A stretch of 64,000 nt of DNA from an uncultured Oscillospiraceae bacterium (GCA_910578575.1 CAJTQP010000001.1:1-64000); one strand, 5' to 3'. Numbered from the stretch's first letter, positions 52,521-60,540 are shown. The notes: generated by a model not told the origin, from the letters alone. Numbers and translations are program-made.

Positions 52521-52628
52521 TTTTCACTGTTCTATTTTCCTGGGATGTGGTACAATAGCAACAATCGCAAACAAGCAACCAGCCGCAGCCTGTACCGCGG
52601 CGTGAGAAACGAAACGGAGGCGATTCCT

Positions 52629-53243
52629 ATGGTAGAAGACGCAAAACGATCCATCGCCTTTATCTGTCCGGTCTGCCGCCAGCCGGTGATCCTGGAGCGC
52701 ACAGCCTTTCAGCTGGCCGCCTCCGGGGGGCGGCTGCCCTGCCCCTGTGGGAAGTCCGGGGTGGACATCGCCCTTATGGGCCACCAGGTCCGCCTGACGG
52801 TGCCCTGCCTCTTCTGCGAGCGGGAGCATACGGTGACCTGCTCCATGTCCGCCTTCCTGAAGGAAAAGACCCTGGCCTTCTCCTGCGCCAACTCTGGCCT
52901 GGATTGCTGCTATGTGGGGGAGGAGGAGCCGGTGTTCGCCGCCATGCGGCGGCTGGAGGAGACGGTGGACACCCTGGAGTCCGAGGCCGGGGCCCAGGGG
53001 ACCTTCCTCAACGACATGGTGATGGAGGAAATTTTGGAGGAGCTCCGGGACATCGGCCTGCGGGACGGCATCTCCTGCACCTGCGGCTGCCGGAGTTGGA
53101 AGCTGAAAATCAACTACAGCTCCGTGGAGCTGTTCTGCGCCCAGTGTGACGGGGCCCTGAAGATCCCGGCGGCCACCCTGTCGGACATCGAGGACCTGTG
53201 CTGCAAGCCCATCCTGACCATTCGAGGCAAGAAAAAGAAATGA
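52629..53243 (+). CDS. Unknown multi-zinc-ribbon protein, 204 residues
   Basis: Several Cys pairs suggest zinc knuckles: CPVCRQ, CPCGKSG, CLFCEREHTVTC, CANSGLDCC, CTCGCRSW and CAQCDG, ending LCCKPILTIRGKKKK. A helical acidic segment (about 100-145) separates two Cys-rich halves. No enzyme motif or membrane segment. ATG 52629 follows AAACGGAGG. A -10-like TACAAT lies about 75 bp upstream. Function unknown; nucleic-acid binding is possible. Confidence 0.7.
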   Translation: MVEDAKRSIAFICPVCRQPVILERTAFQLAASGGRLPCPCGKSGVDIALMGHQVRLTVPCLFCEREHTVTCSMSAFLKEKTLAFSCANSGLDCCYVGEEEPVFAAMRRLEETVDTLESEAGAQGTFLNDMVMEEILEELRDIGLRDGISCTCGCRSWKLKINYSSVELFCAQCDGALKIPAATLSDIEDLCCKPILTIRGKKKK

Positions 53244-53247
53244 GCGC

Positions 53248-53274
53248 ACACTCCCCCGCCTATCGCATAAGATG
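53248..53274 (+). promoter_or_regulatory. SigK-like promoter candidate of the Cys-rich gene
   Basis: AC (53248-53249), 16 bp, CATAAGATG (53266-53274) resembles the SigK pattern AC-16-CATAnnnTA. A small GAGACC/GGTCTC hairpin follows before the gene. No sigma-A boxes are apparent. Confidence 0.4.
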
Positions 53275-53322
53275 AACTGAGACCGACGAGAGGTCTCGAT
53301 CTTGGATAGGAGGTTCTTGTCT

Positions 53323-53523
53323 ATGTGTAACAGTAATGGTGGTTGGGGCAATGGGTGCCTGTGGCTGATTCTGATCCTTATCATCCTGTTCTGCTGCTGC
53401 GGCAACAGCGGTGGGAGCAATAATTGCTGCTGCTGCTGCAACCCCTGTGGCGGCACCGGCGGAAACGGCGGCAATGGCGGCAACGACTGCGGCTGCGGCT
53501 GTGGTTGTGGCTGCGGCTGCTGA
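53323..53523 (+). CDS. Small Cys/Gly-rich membrane or spore-coat-like protein
   Basis: 66 residues. After MCNSNGGWGNG comes a hydrophobic stretch (CLWLILILIILFCCC), then GNSGGSNNCCCCCNPCGG, Gly/Asn repeats and a C-terminal run of alternating Cys-Gly. It resembles the high-cysteine small proteins seen in Clostridia, and YjcZ-like coat proteins in having one hydrophobic helix. Disulfide or metal crosslinking on the spore surface is plausible but not shown. ATG 53323 has a perfect SD (AGGAGG). A GAACGCCCACCCC hairpin terminator follows. Confidence 0.75.
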   Translation: MCNSNGGWGNGCLWLILILIILFCCCGNSGGSNNCCCCCNPCGGTGGNGGNGGNDCGCGCGCGCGC

Positions 53524-53557
53524 GGATCAACATATCGCTTAGGCACACGATTGTCAA

Positions 53558-53588
53558 GAACGCCCACCCCGCTTTGGGGTGGGCGTTC
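53558..53588 (+). terminator. Terminator of the Cys-rich gene
   Basis: GAACGCCCACCCC, short loop, GGGGTGGGCGTTC, then ACTTT. Confidence 0.75.
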
Positions 53589-53659
53589 ACTTTGCGGCAG
53601 AAGATAAGAAAACGGATTGGCCGGGGCTGGCAATGGGTCAGAAATGGAGGAGATTTCTG

Positions 53660-53688
53660 TTGACAAAGCCGGGCATTTTGCATATAAT
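53660..53688 (+). promoter_or_regulatory. Consensus promoter of the structured RNA
   Basis: TTGACA (53660-53665), 17 bp, TATAAT (53683-53688): perfect in both boxes and spacing. Confidence 0.85.
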
Positions 53689-53694
53689 GCAAGT

Positions 53695-53956
53695 GGGAAC
53701 AGCAATGCTCCTTGGTGAGAGAGCACCATAAAAAGTTGTGCTGGATATGGGACAGGGTAAACCCCCATAACGATTGGCGTTTTTACTGGATGCCGCGCCC
53801 GGCAGCGGGGAACAATGGCTGTAGTCCAGGCAGGGGACTGAACGATTCCTGCCCCACTGGGTGCCTTTACTGGGTACCGCGGCTGACAACCAGCAGAAAA
53901 CTCTCTACCCTTGTGGTGAAGGAGGAGTGTGTTGATTCACTCCTCCTTTTCTTTTC
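53695..53956 (+). ncRNA. Structured non-coding RNA, about 260 nt, class not identified
   Basis: It runs from a perfect promoter to an intrinsic terminator (53919-53956: AAGGAGGAGTG / CACTCCTCCTT, then TTCTTTTCC). Local helices include GGTG/CACC (about 53714-53726), GCCG/CGGC (about 53792-53803), and a long hairpin with CCAG/CTGG outside GGCAGG/CCTGCC (about 53826-53860). It also has GTAAA/TTTAC pairing and a GCTGG/CCAGC long-range pair. The motif TTTACTGG-T-CCGCG occurs twice. No SD-supported frame fits. Candidates are 6S-like or raiA-motif-like RNAs, but I cannot assign one. A GTAAACCC motif follows the 5' region. Confidence 0.7.
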
Positions 53957-53982
53957 CACCTTGAACCTTGAGAGGCAGGGAC

Positions 53983-54399
53983 ATGAAAACAAAGATAGAG
54001 AAAAAGGACACCATACGCAAACAAATCATTGCGGCATCGCATGTATATCGTGAACATCTCGCGGGCAAGGTGTTTCTATATGTGGTTGGAGAGAGCTATT
54101 TTGAGGTAGTTTTCCAAACAGACCGCTTTATGCACTTGACCGGAGTCGCTTCCACATTATCTGCACGGGAGTTTTATCAGAAAGCAAAAAAATCAATGCT
54201 CACGACCGAACAGTTTTATTTTGACCAAAAGCATTCTTACCATAATGCGAAAAAGAAGTTACCCTACCTTTTGTTGTTGCCAGTACTTACGAATCGTCTG
54301 GTCTGTGTGGTAAAAGATATGCGGACGCTGACCCTTACATACAAAATAGGGGTAACCAATCTTGATTTTACCCTGGGACTGAGCGAAGCTGATCGCTGA
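53983..54399 (+). CDS. PBECR4-like domain protein
   Basis: 138 residues: MKTKIEKKDTIRKQIIAASH, VYREHLAGKVFLYVVGESYF and EVVFQTDRFMHLTGVASTLS, then AREFYQKAKKSMLTTEQFYF. This fits the PBECR4 group (phage/conjugative Barnase-EndoU-ColicinE5-RelE-like nucleases), which occurs on mobile elements. Catalytic residues are not certain. Its AT-richer codons differ from the core genome. It starts 27 bp after the RNA terminator, so expression may depend on readthrough. A GAAAGCCGGCGCTGA hairpin terminator follows. Confidence 0.65.
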   Translation: MKTKIEKKDTIRKQIIAASHVYREHLAGKVFLYVVGESYFEVVFQTDRFMHLTGVASTLSAREFYQKAKKSMLTTEQFYFDQKHSYHNAKKKLPYLLLLPVLTNRLVCVVKDMRTLTLTYKIGVTNLDFTLGLSEADR

Positions 54400-54445
54400 G
54401 ACGGAAGCAGTTAAGTCCTGAACAAATAATCGTCAGGCAATCAGA

Positions 54446-54480
54446 GAAAGCCGGCGCTGAGAGACTCAGTGCTGGCTTTT
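54446..54480 (+). terminator. Terminator after the PBECR4-like gene
   Basis: AAAGCCGGCGCTGA / TCAGTGCTGGCTTTT. It is a near copy of the terminator at 55306-55341. Confidence 0.8.
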
Positions 54481-54485
54481 CACAC

Positions 54486-54680
54486 TTACTCTTCAACCCG
54501 CACAATATCGACCGCCGCTTCCAGCAGAAGGTTGATAACCTCGTTCCGGGAGCGGTCTGTTTTTGCGGACAGTTCATCCAGCCGTTCCACCAGCTCATCC
54601 CGCATCCGGACGGATATGATCTTGTGGCCGTCATCGCCCCTGCGGGCTGTTTTCCGCTTGATGATGATTTCTTTCGCCAT
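54486..54680 (-). CDS. Ribbon-helix-helix (Arc/CopG-type) DNA-binding protein
   Basis: 64 residues. A basic N-terminus (MAKEIIIKRKTARRGDDGHK) precedes the RHH fold: ISVRMRDELVERLDELSAKT, DRSRNEVINLLLEAAVDIV. Such proteins repress neighbouring genes on mobile elements. ATG 54680 is preferred (AGAGGTG upstream) over an in-frame ATG at 54695. It diverges from the gene at 54793, so the 110-bp gap holds both promoters and is a likely operator region. Confidence 0.82.
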   Translation of the reverse strand: MAKEIIIKRKTARRGDDGHKIISVRMRDELVERLDELSAKTDRSRNEVINLLLEAAVDIVRVEE

Positions 54681-54714
54681 ACCGACACCTCTCATCCTAT
54701 GGTTATAGTATAGC

Positions 54715-54744
54715 TTGACAGGAGAAGTAAAAACATATTATAAT
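54715..54744 (+). promoter_or_regulatory. Promoter of the first duplicated gene
   Basis: TTGACA (54715-54720), 18 bp, TATAAT (54739-54744), both boxes consensus. Confidence 0.75.
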
Positions 54745-54792
54745 AGCACATGAAAAATAAAACTATAAATTTATAACAAAAGAGGTCCTGCA

Positions 54793-55176
54793 ATGGGTTG
54801 TACAAAAGAAACCAAACAAAAGATAGATGGCATCCTGGAAGCCTTTTCCGGCTATCTGGAAAAACAATCTCGCTTTGAGATCCGCTACACTGAGGAAACG
54901 GGATATACCAGATGTGCTGCGAATAAGCCGGAAGAACCGCCGGTGAGGATAGACACCCCGGACAAGCTGGTGGAAACGTTGATCGGCGGCATTGCCGATG
55001 ATGTGCTGGCGCAAAAATTGTCCGCCCCCTTGCCGGAGGACGGGGTCGTAAAGCTGGAAATCAAAGCTGAAATTTACCGCCAGATCATGGAACCGGTGAA
55101 AAAGATAGCGGAAGACCGGGCACATTATGTGGACCTGGCAATCAACTATTATCAGGATCGGTTTGAGAGGAAATAG
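54793..55176 (+). CDS. Unknown protein of a duplicated family, copy A
   Basis: 127 residues, MGCTKETKQKIDGILEAFSG to HYVDLAINYYQDRFERK. It shares about half its residues with copy B at 55798-56199, including ETKQK-D-I-EAF, TPD-LVET-IG and IKAEIY-QI. It is predicted all-helical ends with a small strand region, acidic, soluble, no catalytic motif. It has its own consensus promoter and SD (AGAGGTCC). Found beside RHH and XRE regulators, which suggests a mobile-element accessory family. Function unknown. Confidence 0.72.
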   Translation: MGCTKETKQKIDGILEAFSGYLEKQSRFEIRYTEETGYTRCAANKPEEPPVRIDTPDKLVETLIGGIADDVLAQKLSAPLPEDGVVKLEIKAEIYRQIMEPVKKIAEDRAHYVDLAINYYQDRFERK

Positions 55177-55177
55177 G

Positions 55178-55287
55178 ATGATAGGGAGTATGGTATATAT
55201 GGTACAGCAAGAAAACAGAGGATTGAGAAAGAGGCAGATCGTTTGCTTTCAGAGAATATAGAAGCCCTTCAGGAGCTTGCCAAATGA
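55178..55287 (+). pseudogene. Possible frameshifted small ORF after copy A
   Basis: An ATG one base after the copy A stop opens MIGSMVYMVQQENR. After a shift near 55220 the adjacent frame reads IEKEADRLLSENIEALQELA and stops at 55287, just before a terminator. Together they would make about 36 residues. No good SD. It may be a decayed partner gene. Confidence 0.3.
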
Positions 55288-55305
55288 TTTGTTGGAATAA
55301 TAAAG

Positions 55306-55341
55306 GAAAGCCGACGCTGAAAAACTCAGTGTCGGCTTTTT
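55306..55341 (+). terminator. Terminator after copy A
   Basis: AAAGCCGACGCTGA / TCAGTGTCGGCTTTTT, closely similar to 54446-54480. Confidence 0.85.
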
Positions 55342-55353
55342 GTTGCGGCCATT

Positions 55354-55641
55354 TTACAATCGTTCTGACCCTTCTATATCGTCATCTTTGTCGTCGGGAA
55401 GTTCATCCTCAAAAGAGTAGTTGTTTAATTCGGGATAATCAAGAAATTCAGCGAGTGTCATATTGAGAGTTAAAGAAATTTTGTGCAACGTCTGTATGCG
55501 GGGATTCTTAGAAACCCCATGGAGGATGTTATCAATTGTAGACTGACTCATCCCACCCATTTTTGCTAATTGATTGATAGACAGCCTGCGCTTTTTACAC
55601 AAGCTGACGATTCTATTGGCGATGATTTGATAATACTCCAT
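55354..55641 (-). CDS. XRE-family (Cro/CI) repressor
   Basis: 95 residues. Helix-turn-helix: SINQLAKMGGMSQSTIDNIL, then HGVSKNPRIQTLHKISLTLN, with an acidic tail (ELPDDKDDDIEGSE). ATG 55641 is chosen because the HTH domain starts with MEYYQIIANRIVSLCKKRRL; an in-frame ATG at 55686 lies within the operator region. It diverges from copy B, and two inverted 14-bp sites flank the copy B promoter, so it probably represses copy B and itself. Confidence 0.88.
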   Translation of the reverse strand: MEYYQIIANRIVSLCKKRRLSINQLAKMGGMSQSTIDNILHGVSKNPRIQTLHKISLTLNMTLAEFLDYPELNNYSFEDELPDDKDDDIEGSERL

Positions 55642-55694
55642 AGGGGATGTCTCCGCATGTTTTTCACCATGATAGCAGAGAATCAAGAAAGACT

Positions 55695-55750
55695 ACCTAT
55701 ATATGGGTTGACATAAAGAAGAAAATGCGATAACATACCCATATATAGGT
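55695..55750 (+). promoter_or_regulatory. Copy B promoter between twin inverted operators
   Basis: ACCTATATATGGGT (55695-55708) and its exact inverse ACCCATATATAGGT (55737-55750) bracket TTGACA (55708-55713), 17 bp, TAACAT (55731-55736). One site abuts the -35 and the other the -10, a strong repression layout for the divergent XRE protein. Confidence 0.75.
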
Positions 55751-55797
55751 AATATACTAACAAGAAATTTTTTTATTCTGGTAATAGGAGGATATTT

Positions 55798-56199
55798 ATG
55801 ATTTACACAGCAGAAACCAAACAGAAGATGGACAGCATCATGGAAGCATTTGCGGAGTATATCCAAGAGCAATCGTATTTTGACATTCTCTATTCAGAAA
55901 AAGTGGGATATATCAGGATCATCGCGGAAATGCCGGAGGCAGAGTCACCGATGGTAATAGAAACGCCAGATTCATTGGTGGAAACAATAATAGGGGACGT
56001 TGCGGATGATTTGATTGCGGAAAAGCTGCGCAAACCTTTGCCGGAGGATGAGGACTTGCCTGAAGAGATAAAAGCTGAAATATACCAGCAGATCATAGAA
56101 AGCGTGGGGAGAATTGGGGAGGACAGGGAACACTATTTGGATTTGGCAAGGAACTATTGTCAGAACCGATTTGAAAAAAGGGCAGACGGTGAGATATAA
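55798..56199 (+). CDS. Unknown protein of a duplicated family, copy B
   Basis: 133 residues, MIYTAETKQKMDSIMEAFAE to EHYLDLARNYCQNRFEKRAD. A clear paralogue of copy A (54793-55176), collinear over the whole length with a 2-residue gap. It is separately controlled, through the XRE twin-operator promoter. SD AGGAGGATATTT before the ATG; terminator immediately after the stop. Function unknown. Confidence 0.75.
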   Translation: MIYTAETKQKMDSIMEAFAEYIQEQSYFDILYSEKVGYIRIIAEMPEAESPMVIETPDSLVETIIGDVADDLIAEKLRKPLPEDEDLPEEIKAEIYQQIIESVGRIGEDREHYLDLARNYCQNRFEKRADGEI

Positions 56200-56235
56200 A
56201 AAATGGGCTTCCCACAGAACGGGAAGCCCATTTTT
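56200..56235. terminator. Bidirectional terminator, copy B / asnS
   Basis: AAAATGGGCTTCCC / GGGAAGCCCATTTTT with a 7-nt loop. Confidence 0.85.
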
Positions 56236-56245
56236 ATCGTTAGAA

Positions 56246-57640
56246 TTAAAACTCCGCACTCCCCACCGTCCTGGGGTGAGGCAGCACGTCGCGGATGTTG
56301 GCGATCCCGGTGAGATACATCACCATCCGCTCAAAGCCCAGCCCGAAGCCGGCGTGGCGGCAGGAGCCGTAGCGCCGCAGGTCCAGGTACCACCAATAGT
56401 CCTTGGGGTCCATGCCCAGTTCTTTGATCCGGGCCTCCAGCACCTCCAGCCGCTCCTCCCGCTGGCTGCCGCCGATGATCTCCCCGATGCCGGGGACTAG
56501 GCAGTCGGTGGCGGCCACGGTCTTGCCGTCGTCGTTGAGGCGCATATAGAAGGCCTTGATCTCCTTGGGGTAGTCGGTGACGAACACCGGGCGCTTGTAA
56601 ATTTCTTCGGTGAGGAAGCGCTCATGTTCCGTCTGAAGGTCGGTGCCCCAGGAGACCTTGAAGTCGAACTTGTCGTTGTGCTGCATGAGGATATCCACAG
56701 CCTCCGTATAGCTCACCCGGCCAAAGTCGGCGTTGGCCACGTGCTCCAGACGCTGGAGTAGGCCCTTGTCCACGAAGGAGTTGAAGAACTCCATCTCCTG
56801 GGGGCAGCGCTCCAGCACCGCCCGGATGACGTATTTGATCATGGCCTCGGCAATGTCCATGTCCCCGGCCAGGTCACAGAAGGCCATCTCCGGCTCGATC
56901 ATCCAGAACTCCGCGGCGTGGCGCTGGGTGTTGGAGTTCTCCGCCCGGAAGGTGGGGCCGAAGGTGTACACATTGCCAAAGGCCAGGGCGAAGTTCTCCG
57001 CGTTGAGCTGGCCGGACACGGTGAGGTTGGCCCGCTTGCCAAAGAAGTCCTGGGACCAGTCCACGCCCCCGTCCTGGGTGCGGGGCGGGTCGTTCACGTC
57101 CAGGGTGGTCACCTGGAACATCTCCCCAGCGCCCTCGGCGTCGCTGGCGGTGATGATGGGGGTGTGGACATACACAAAGCCCCGGTTCTGGAAAAATTCA
57201 TGGATGGCAAAGGCGGCCACAGAGCGCACCCGGAAGGCGGCGGAGTACAGGTTGGTCCGGGGCCGCAGGTGGGCGATGGTGCGCAAGAACTCCTGGCTGT
57301 GGCGCTTTTTTTGCAGGGGATACTCCGGCGCGGAGGGGCCCTCAATCTGGATGGTCTTGGCCTTCACTTCCAGAGGCTGCTTGGCCTCCGGGGTGAGGAC
57401 CACGGTGCCGATGACGATGAGGGCGGTGCCCACGTTCTGCTTGGCGATCTCCTTGTAGTTCTCCAAGCTGTCGTCGGCAAACACCACCTGGAGGTTCTTG
57501 AAACAACTGCCGTCGTTGAGCTCAATGAAGCCGAAGCTCTTCATGTCCCGGATGGTCCGGGCCCAACCGCAGATGGTGACCTCCTGGCCACTGAACTGCT
57601 CTGCGTCCGCGAAGATGCGGGCGATTTCTGTGCGTTTCAT
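56246..57640 (-). CDS. asnS: Asparaginyl-tRNA synthetase
   Basis: 464 residues. N-terminal OB-fold anticodon domain ([20 protein letters not shown]) and a class IIb catalytic core: [20 protein letters not shown] (motif 1), [20 protein letters not shown] (motif 2) and [15 protein letters not shown] (motif 3). It charges tRNA-Asn with asparagine. Last gene of prfC-udk-asnS, 41 bp after udk, with SD AAAGGACGTTACCAAT. No T-box leader is present in the gap. Confidence 0.97.
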   Translation of the reverse strand: MKRTEIARIFADAEQFSGQEVTICGWARTIRDMKSFGFIELNDGSCFKNLQVVFADDSLENYKEIAKQNVGTALIVIGTVVLTPEAKQPLEVKAKTIQIEGPSAPEYPLQKKRHSQEFLRTIAHLRPRTNLYSAAFRVRSVAAFAIHEFFQNRGFVYVHTPIITASDAEGAGEMFQVTTLDVNDPPRTQDGGVDWSQDFFGKRANLTVSGQLNAENFALAFGNVYTFGPTFRAENSNTQRHAAEFWMIEPEMAFCDLAGDMDIAEAMIKYVIRAVLERCPQEMEFFNSFVDKGLLQRLEHVANADFGRVSYTEAVDILMQHNDKFDFKVSWGTDLQTEHERFLTEEIYKRPVFVTDYPKEIKAFYMRLNDDGKTVAATDCLVPGIGEIIGGSQREERLEVLEARIKELGMDPKDYWWYLDLRRYGSCRHAGFGLGFERMVMYLTGIANIRDVLPHPRTVGSAEF

Positions 57641-57681
57641 ATTGGTAACGTCCTTTCAACGAATAAAATACAGGGAGGGGT

Positions 57682-58317
57682 TCACTGCTGGGATACGATG
57701 TCGCCGTGTTCGATGTGGTAGGCGATGCGCTGCATAATCATCATCAGGGCCACCAAATTTTCGCCCCCCTCCGGGACGATGACGTCGGCGTAGCGCTTGG
57801 AGGGCTCTACGAACTGTTCGTGCATGGGCTTCACCGTGGTGAGGTACTGCTCCACCACGGAGTCCAAGCTCCGCCCCCGCTGCTTCACATCCCGGATGAT
57901 CCGGCGCAGGATGCGCACGTCGGCGTCGGTGTCCACATAGATTTTGATGTCCATGAGGTTGCGCAAGGTGTCGTTTTCAAAGATGAGGATGCCGTCCACC
58001 AGGATGACCTTGTTGGGCTGGACCTCTACGGTCTTGTCCGTGCGGTCGTGGATGGAGTAGTCGTACACCGGGCACTGGATGGGGTCCCCGTCCCGGAGGG
58101 TCAGCAGGTCCTGGACCATCCGGTCGGTGTCGAAGGCGGCGGGGTGGTCATAGTTCAGCGCCTGCCGCTCCTCTAAGCTGAGGTCGTGGTGGGCGGCGTA
58201 GTAGCTGTCATGGGAGAGCACGCTGATGTCGTCCCCGAACTGCTCCTTCAGCCGGTTCACCAGGGTGGTCTTGCCAGAGCCGGTGCCCCCGGCAATGCCG
58301 ATCATCAAAGGTTTCAT
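57682..58317 (-). CDS. udk: Uridine kinase
   Basis: 211 residues. GIAGGTGSGKTTLVNRLKEQ is the P-loop, and LSHDSYYAAHHDLSLEERQA, YDHPAAFDTDRMVQDLL and RRIIRDVKQRGRSLDSVVEQ match Udk. It phosphorylates uridine and cytidine to the monophosphates in salvage. It lies 18 bp after prfC on the same strand; SD AAAGGAGGATTTTGC. Confidence 0.96.
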   Translation of the reverse strand: MKPLMIGIAGGTGSGKTTLVNRLKEQFGDDISVLSHDSYYAAHHDLSLEERQALNYDHPAAFDTDRMVQDLLTLRDGDPIQCPVYDYSIHDRTDKTVEVQPNKVILVDGILIFENDTLRNLMDIKIYVDTDADVRILRRIIRDVKQRGRSLDSVVEQYLTTVKPMHEQFVEPSKRYADVIVPEGGENLVALMMIMQRIAYHIEHGDIVSQQ

Positions 58318-58335
58318 GCAAAATCCTCCTTTGGG

Positions 58336-59943
58336 TCAGTCCTCTTCCGGGCTGTCCTTTTCATTGAACTCTGTGAGCACCAACTGGGGGTTGTGGTCGG
58401 AGACCCACTTGATGGACCAGAAGGAGCCGAACAGCAGCAGGCGGTTGCCCTTGTAGTCCTCCACCAGCTTGGTGTCGTTGCCTAGGACCAGGTCGGTTTC
58501 GTGGAACTCCTCTGGCTCCTTGATCCAGCGCAGGTACTCGTAGGGGAGGGTCTCCATGCGGATCTCCACGTTGTACTCATTGCGCAGGCGGTACTGGAAC
58601 ACGTCAAATTGCAGGGTGCCCACCACGCCTACGATAACTTCCTCCATGCCGGTGTAGGGGATCTTGAAGATCTGAATGGCCCCCTCCAGGGCGATCTGCT
58701 CCGCGCCTTTTAGGAATTGCTTGCGCTTCATGGTATCCACTGGGCGGACCCGCGCGAAGTGCTCCGGGGCGAAGGTGGGGATGGGGTCAAAGCGGAACTT
58801 CTTGCCGGGGGCACAGAGGGTGTCCCCAATGGAGAAGATACCGGGGTCGAATACCCCCAGGATATCCCCGGCGTAGGCCTCCTCGATGATCTCCCGCTCC
58901 GCAGCCATCAGCTGTTGGGGCCGGGAGAGCCGGAGTTTTTTCTTCCCCTGGACGTGGTAGACCTCCTTGTCCGCGTCGAAGCGGCCGGAGCACACCCGCA
59001 TGAAGGCGATGCGGTCCCGGTGGGCCTTGTTCATGTTGGCCTGGATCTTAAAGACGAAGGCGGAGAAGCTGTCGTCCAGGGCTTCGATCTCCCCCTCGCT
59101 GGAGTGGCGGGGGAGGGGCGGGGTGGTCATGCGCAAGAAATCCTCCAAAAAGGGCTCTACGCCGAAGGTGGTCAGGGCGGAGCCGAAGAACACCGGGGAG
59201 AGCTTCCCGTGGCGCACCCGGTCCAGGTCGAAGTCTGCGGCGGCGCCGTCCAGCAGCTCGATCTCCTCAATGAGCTGGTCCCGCTGGGCCTGGCCCAGCA
59301 TGTCCGCCAAAACGGGGTCGTCCAGGTCGATCTGGGTGCTGGCGGACTTTTTGCCGCTGGCGGTGGCGGAGAAGTGGAGCATCTCCCGGCGGCCCCGGTC
59401 ATAGACCCCCAAAAAGTCCTTGCCGCAGCCCACGGGCCAGTTGACGGGGTAGGTGTCGATGCCCAACTCCTTTTCGATCTCCTCGCACAGCTCGAAGGGG
59501 TCCCGCGCCTCCCGATCCATCTTGTTGATGAAGGTGAAGATGGGGATGTCCCGCATCACGCAGACCTTGAAGAGCTTCCGGGTCTGGGCCTCCACGCCCT
59601 TGGCGGCGTCGATGACCATGACGGCGGAGTCGGCGGCCATGAGGGTGCGGTAGGTGTCCTCGGAGAAGTCCTGGTGGCCGGGGGTGTCCAGGATGTTGAT
59701 GCAAAAGCCCTCATACTGGAACTGGAGCACCGACGAGGTGACGGAGATGCCTCTCTGTTTTTCGATCTCCATCCAGTCGGATACGGCGGCGCGGGCATTT
59801 TTCTTCCCCTTCACCTGCCCCGCCTGGGCGATGGCCCCGCCGTAGAGCAGGAATTTTTCTGTCAGGGTGGTCTTACCGGCGTCGGGGTGGGAGATGATGG
59901 CAAAGGTGCGACGCCGCTTGATTTCAGCTTCGTATTTGGGCAA
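58336..59943 (-). CDS. prfC: Peptide chain release factor 3
   Basis: 535 residues of the translational GTPase family: TFAIISHPDAGKTTLTEKFL (G1), EIEKQRGISVTSSV (G2), LDTPGHQDFSEDTYRTLM (G3) and FTFINKMDREARDP (G4), then RF3-specific domains with FEPIPTF-type RFDPIPTFAPEHFARVRP. It recycles RF1/RF2 from the ribosome after peptide release. The start ATG follows GCGAGGAGGCGT. It heads the prfC-udk-asnS transcript. Confidence 0.96.
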   Translation of the reverse strand: MPKYEAEIKRRRTFAIISHPDAGKTTLTEKFLLYGGAIAQAGQVKGKKNARAAVSDWMEIEKQRGISVTSSVLQFQYEGFCINILDTPGHQDFSEDTYRTLMAADSAVMVIDAAKGVEAQTRKLFKVCVMRDIPIFTFINKMDREARDPFELCEEIEKELGIDTYPVNWPVGCGKDFLGVYDRGRREMLHFSATASGKKSASTQIDLDDPVLADMLGQAQRDQLIEEIELLDGAAADFDLDRVRHGKLSPVFFGSALTTFGVEPFLEDFLRMTTPPLPRHSSEGEIEALDDSFSAFVFKIQANMNKAHRDRIAFMRVCSGRFDADKEVYHVQGKKKLRLSRPQQLMAAEREIIEEAYAGDILGVFDPGIFSIGDTLCAPGKKFRFDPIPTFAPEHFARVRPVDTMKRKQFLKGAEQIALEGAIQIFKIPYTGMEEVIVGVVGTLQFDVFQYRLRNEYNVEIRMETLPYEYLRWIKEPEEFHETDLVLGNDTKLVEDYKGNRLLLFGSFWSIKWVSDHNPQLVLTEFNEKDSPEED

Positions 59944-59991
59944 AGGATACGCCTCCTCGCATTTTTGGAAAAATCATAAGATAACTCTACT

Positions 59992-60020
59992 ATTTTACCA
60001 CGCCAAGGCCCTCCCTGCAA
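59992..60020 (-). promoter_or_regulatory. Promoter of prfC-udk-asnS
   Basis: Minus strand TTGCAG (60015-60020), 17 bp, TAAAAT (59992-59997). Confidence 0.6.
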
Positions 60021-60047
60021 GAAATTTTCCGCAAGTGGAGGGGCCAC

Positions 60048-60086
60048 GAAAAAGCCCCCCAGAAAGTGCCTGCTTTCTGAGGGGCT
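60048..60086 (-). terminator. Terminator of the RNHCP gene
   Basis: Minus strand AGCCCCTCAGAAAG / CTTTCTGGGGGGCT followed by TTTTTCG. Confidence 0.8.
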
Positions 60087-60108
60087 GAGCGGTAAAGTCG
60101 GGGACATA

Positions 60109-60534
60109 TCAGGGCATCTGCCCGCTGCCCCCCATGGCCTCGGTCATCTCCCGGATGCGGTCGATGGGGAAGGGTGGGGCACACAGGGGTTTCATGGCGA
60201 TGCTCATAAGCTTCATGGGGTTGTCGTCGGCGGCTAAACGATTGGAGTGGAGCGCACCGCAGCGGCGGCAGCGGTGGATCACCGCCCACTCGCCCCCCTT
60301 GCGCACCCAGACGCCAATGGGCTCCATGATGCCGCCGCAGTCTGCGGCCCGGTCTCCGGGCTCCTGGTCCAGATGCAGGCTGGACAGGCAGTTGGGGCAG
60401 TGGTTGCGGTGTTCGCTTCCCGCCCCCAGGGGCAGGACCAGGCGGTCACAGACCTTGCAGGTGAAGCTCTCCTGACAGGCGTGGGTTTTATAATAGCCTT
60501 TTGCGTATCGTTTCCGTTTGTTTTCTCGGTTCAT
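60109..60534 (-). CDS. RNHCP-domain protein
   Basis: 141 residues. Zinc-knuckle cysteines occur in ESFTCKVCDRLVLPLGAGSE and HRNHCPNCLSSLHLD. The RNHCP motif itself is NHCPNC; DCGGIMEPIGVWVRKGGEWA and HRCRRCGALHSNRLAADDNP complete the domain. The family is uncharacterised; the ribbon fold suggests RNA or ribosome contact. It is preceded by a leader peptide and competing hairpins, a pattern known from ribosome-protecting resistance genes. SD TGGAGGAATACACC. Confidence 0.85.
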   Translation of the reverse strand: MNRENKRKRYAKGYYKTHACQESFTCKVCDRLVLPLGAGSEHRNHCPNCLSSLHLDQEPGDRAADCGGIMEPIGVWVRKGGEWAVIHRCRRCGALHSNRLAADDNPMKLMSIAMKPLCAPPFPIDRIREMTEAMGGSGQMP

Positions 60535-60540
60535 GGTGTA

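Noticed and set aside
53712..54053. 113-codon frame within the structured RNA
   Set aside because: It crosses the intrinsic terminator, has no SD, and its repeated YW-PR peptides come from the RNA sequence repeat.
57641..57681. T-box leader for asnS
   Set aside because: The gap to udk is only 41 bp and the genes are co-transcribed.
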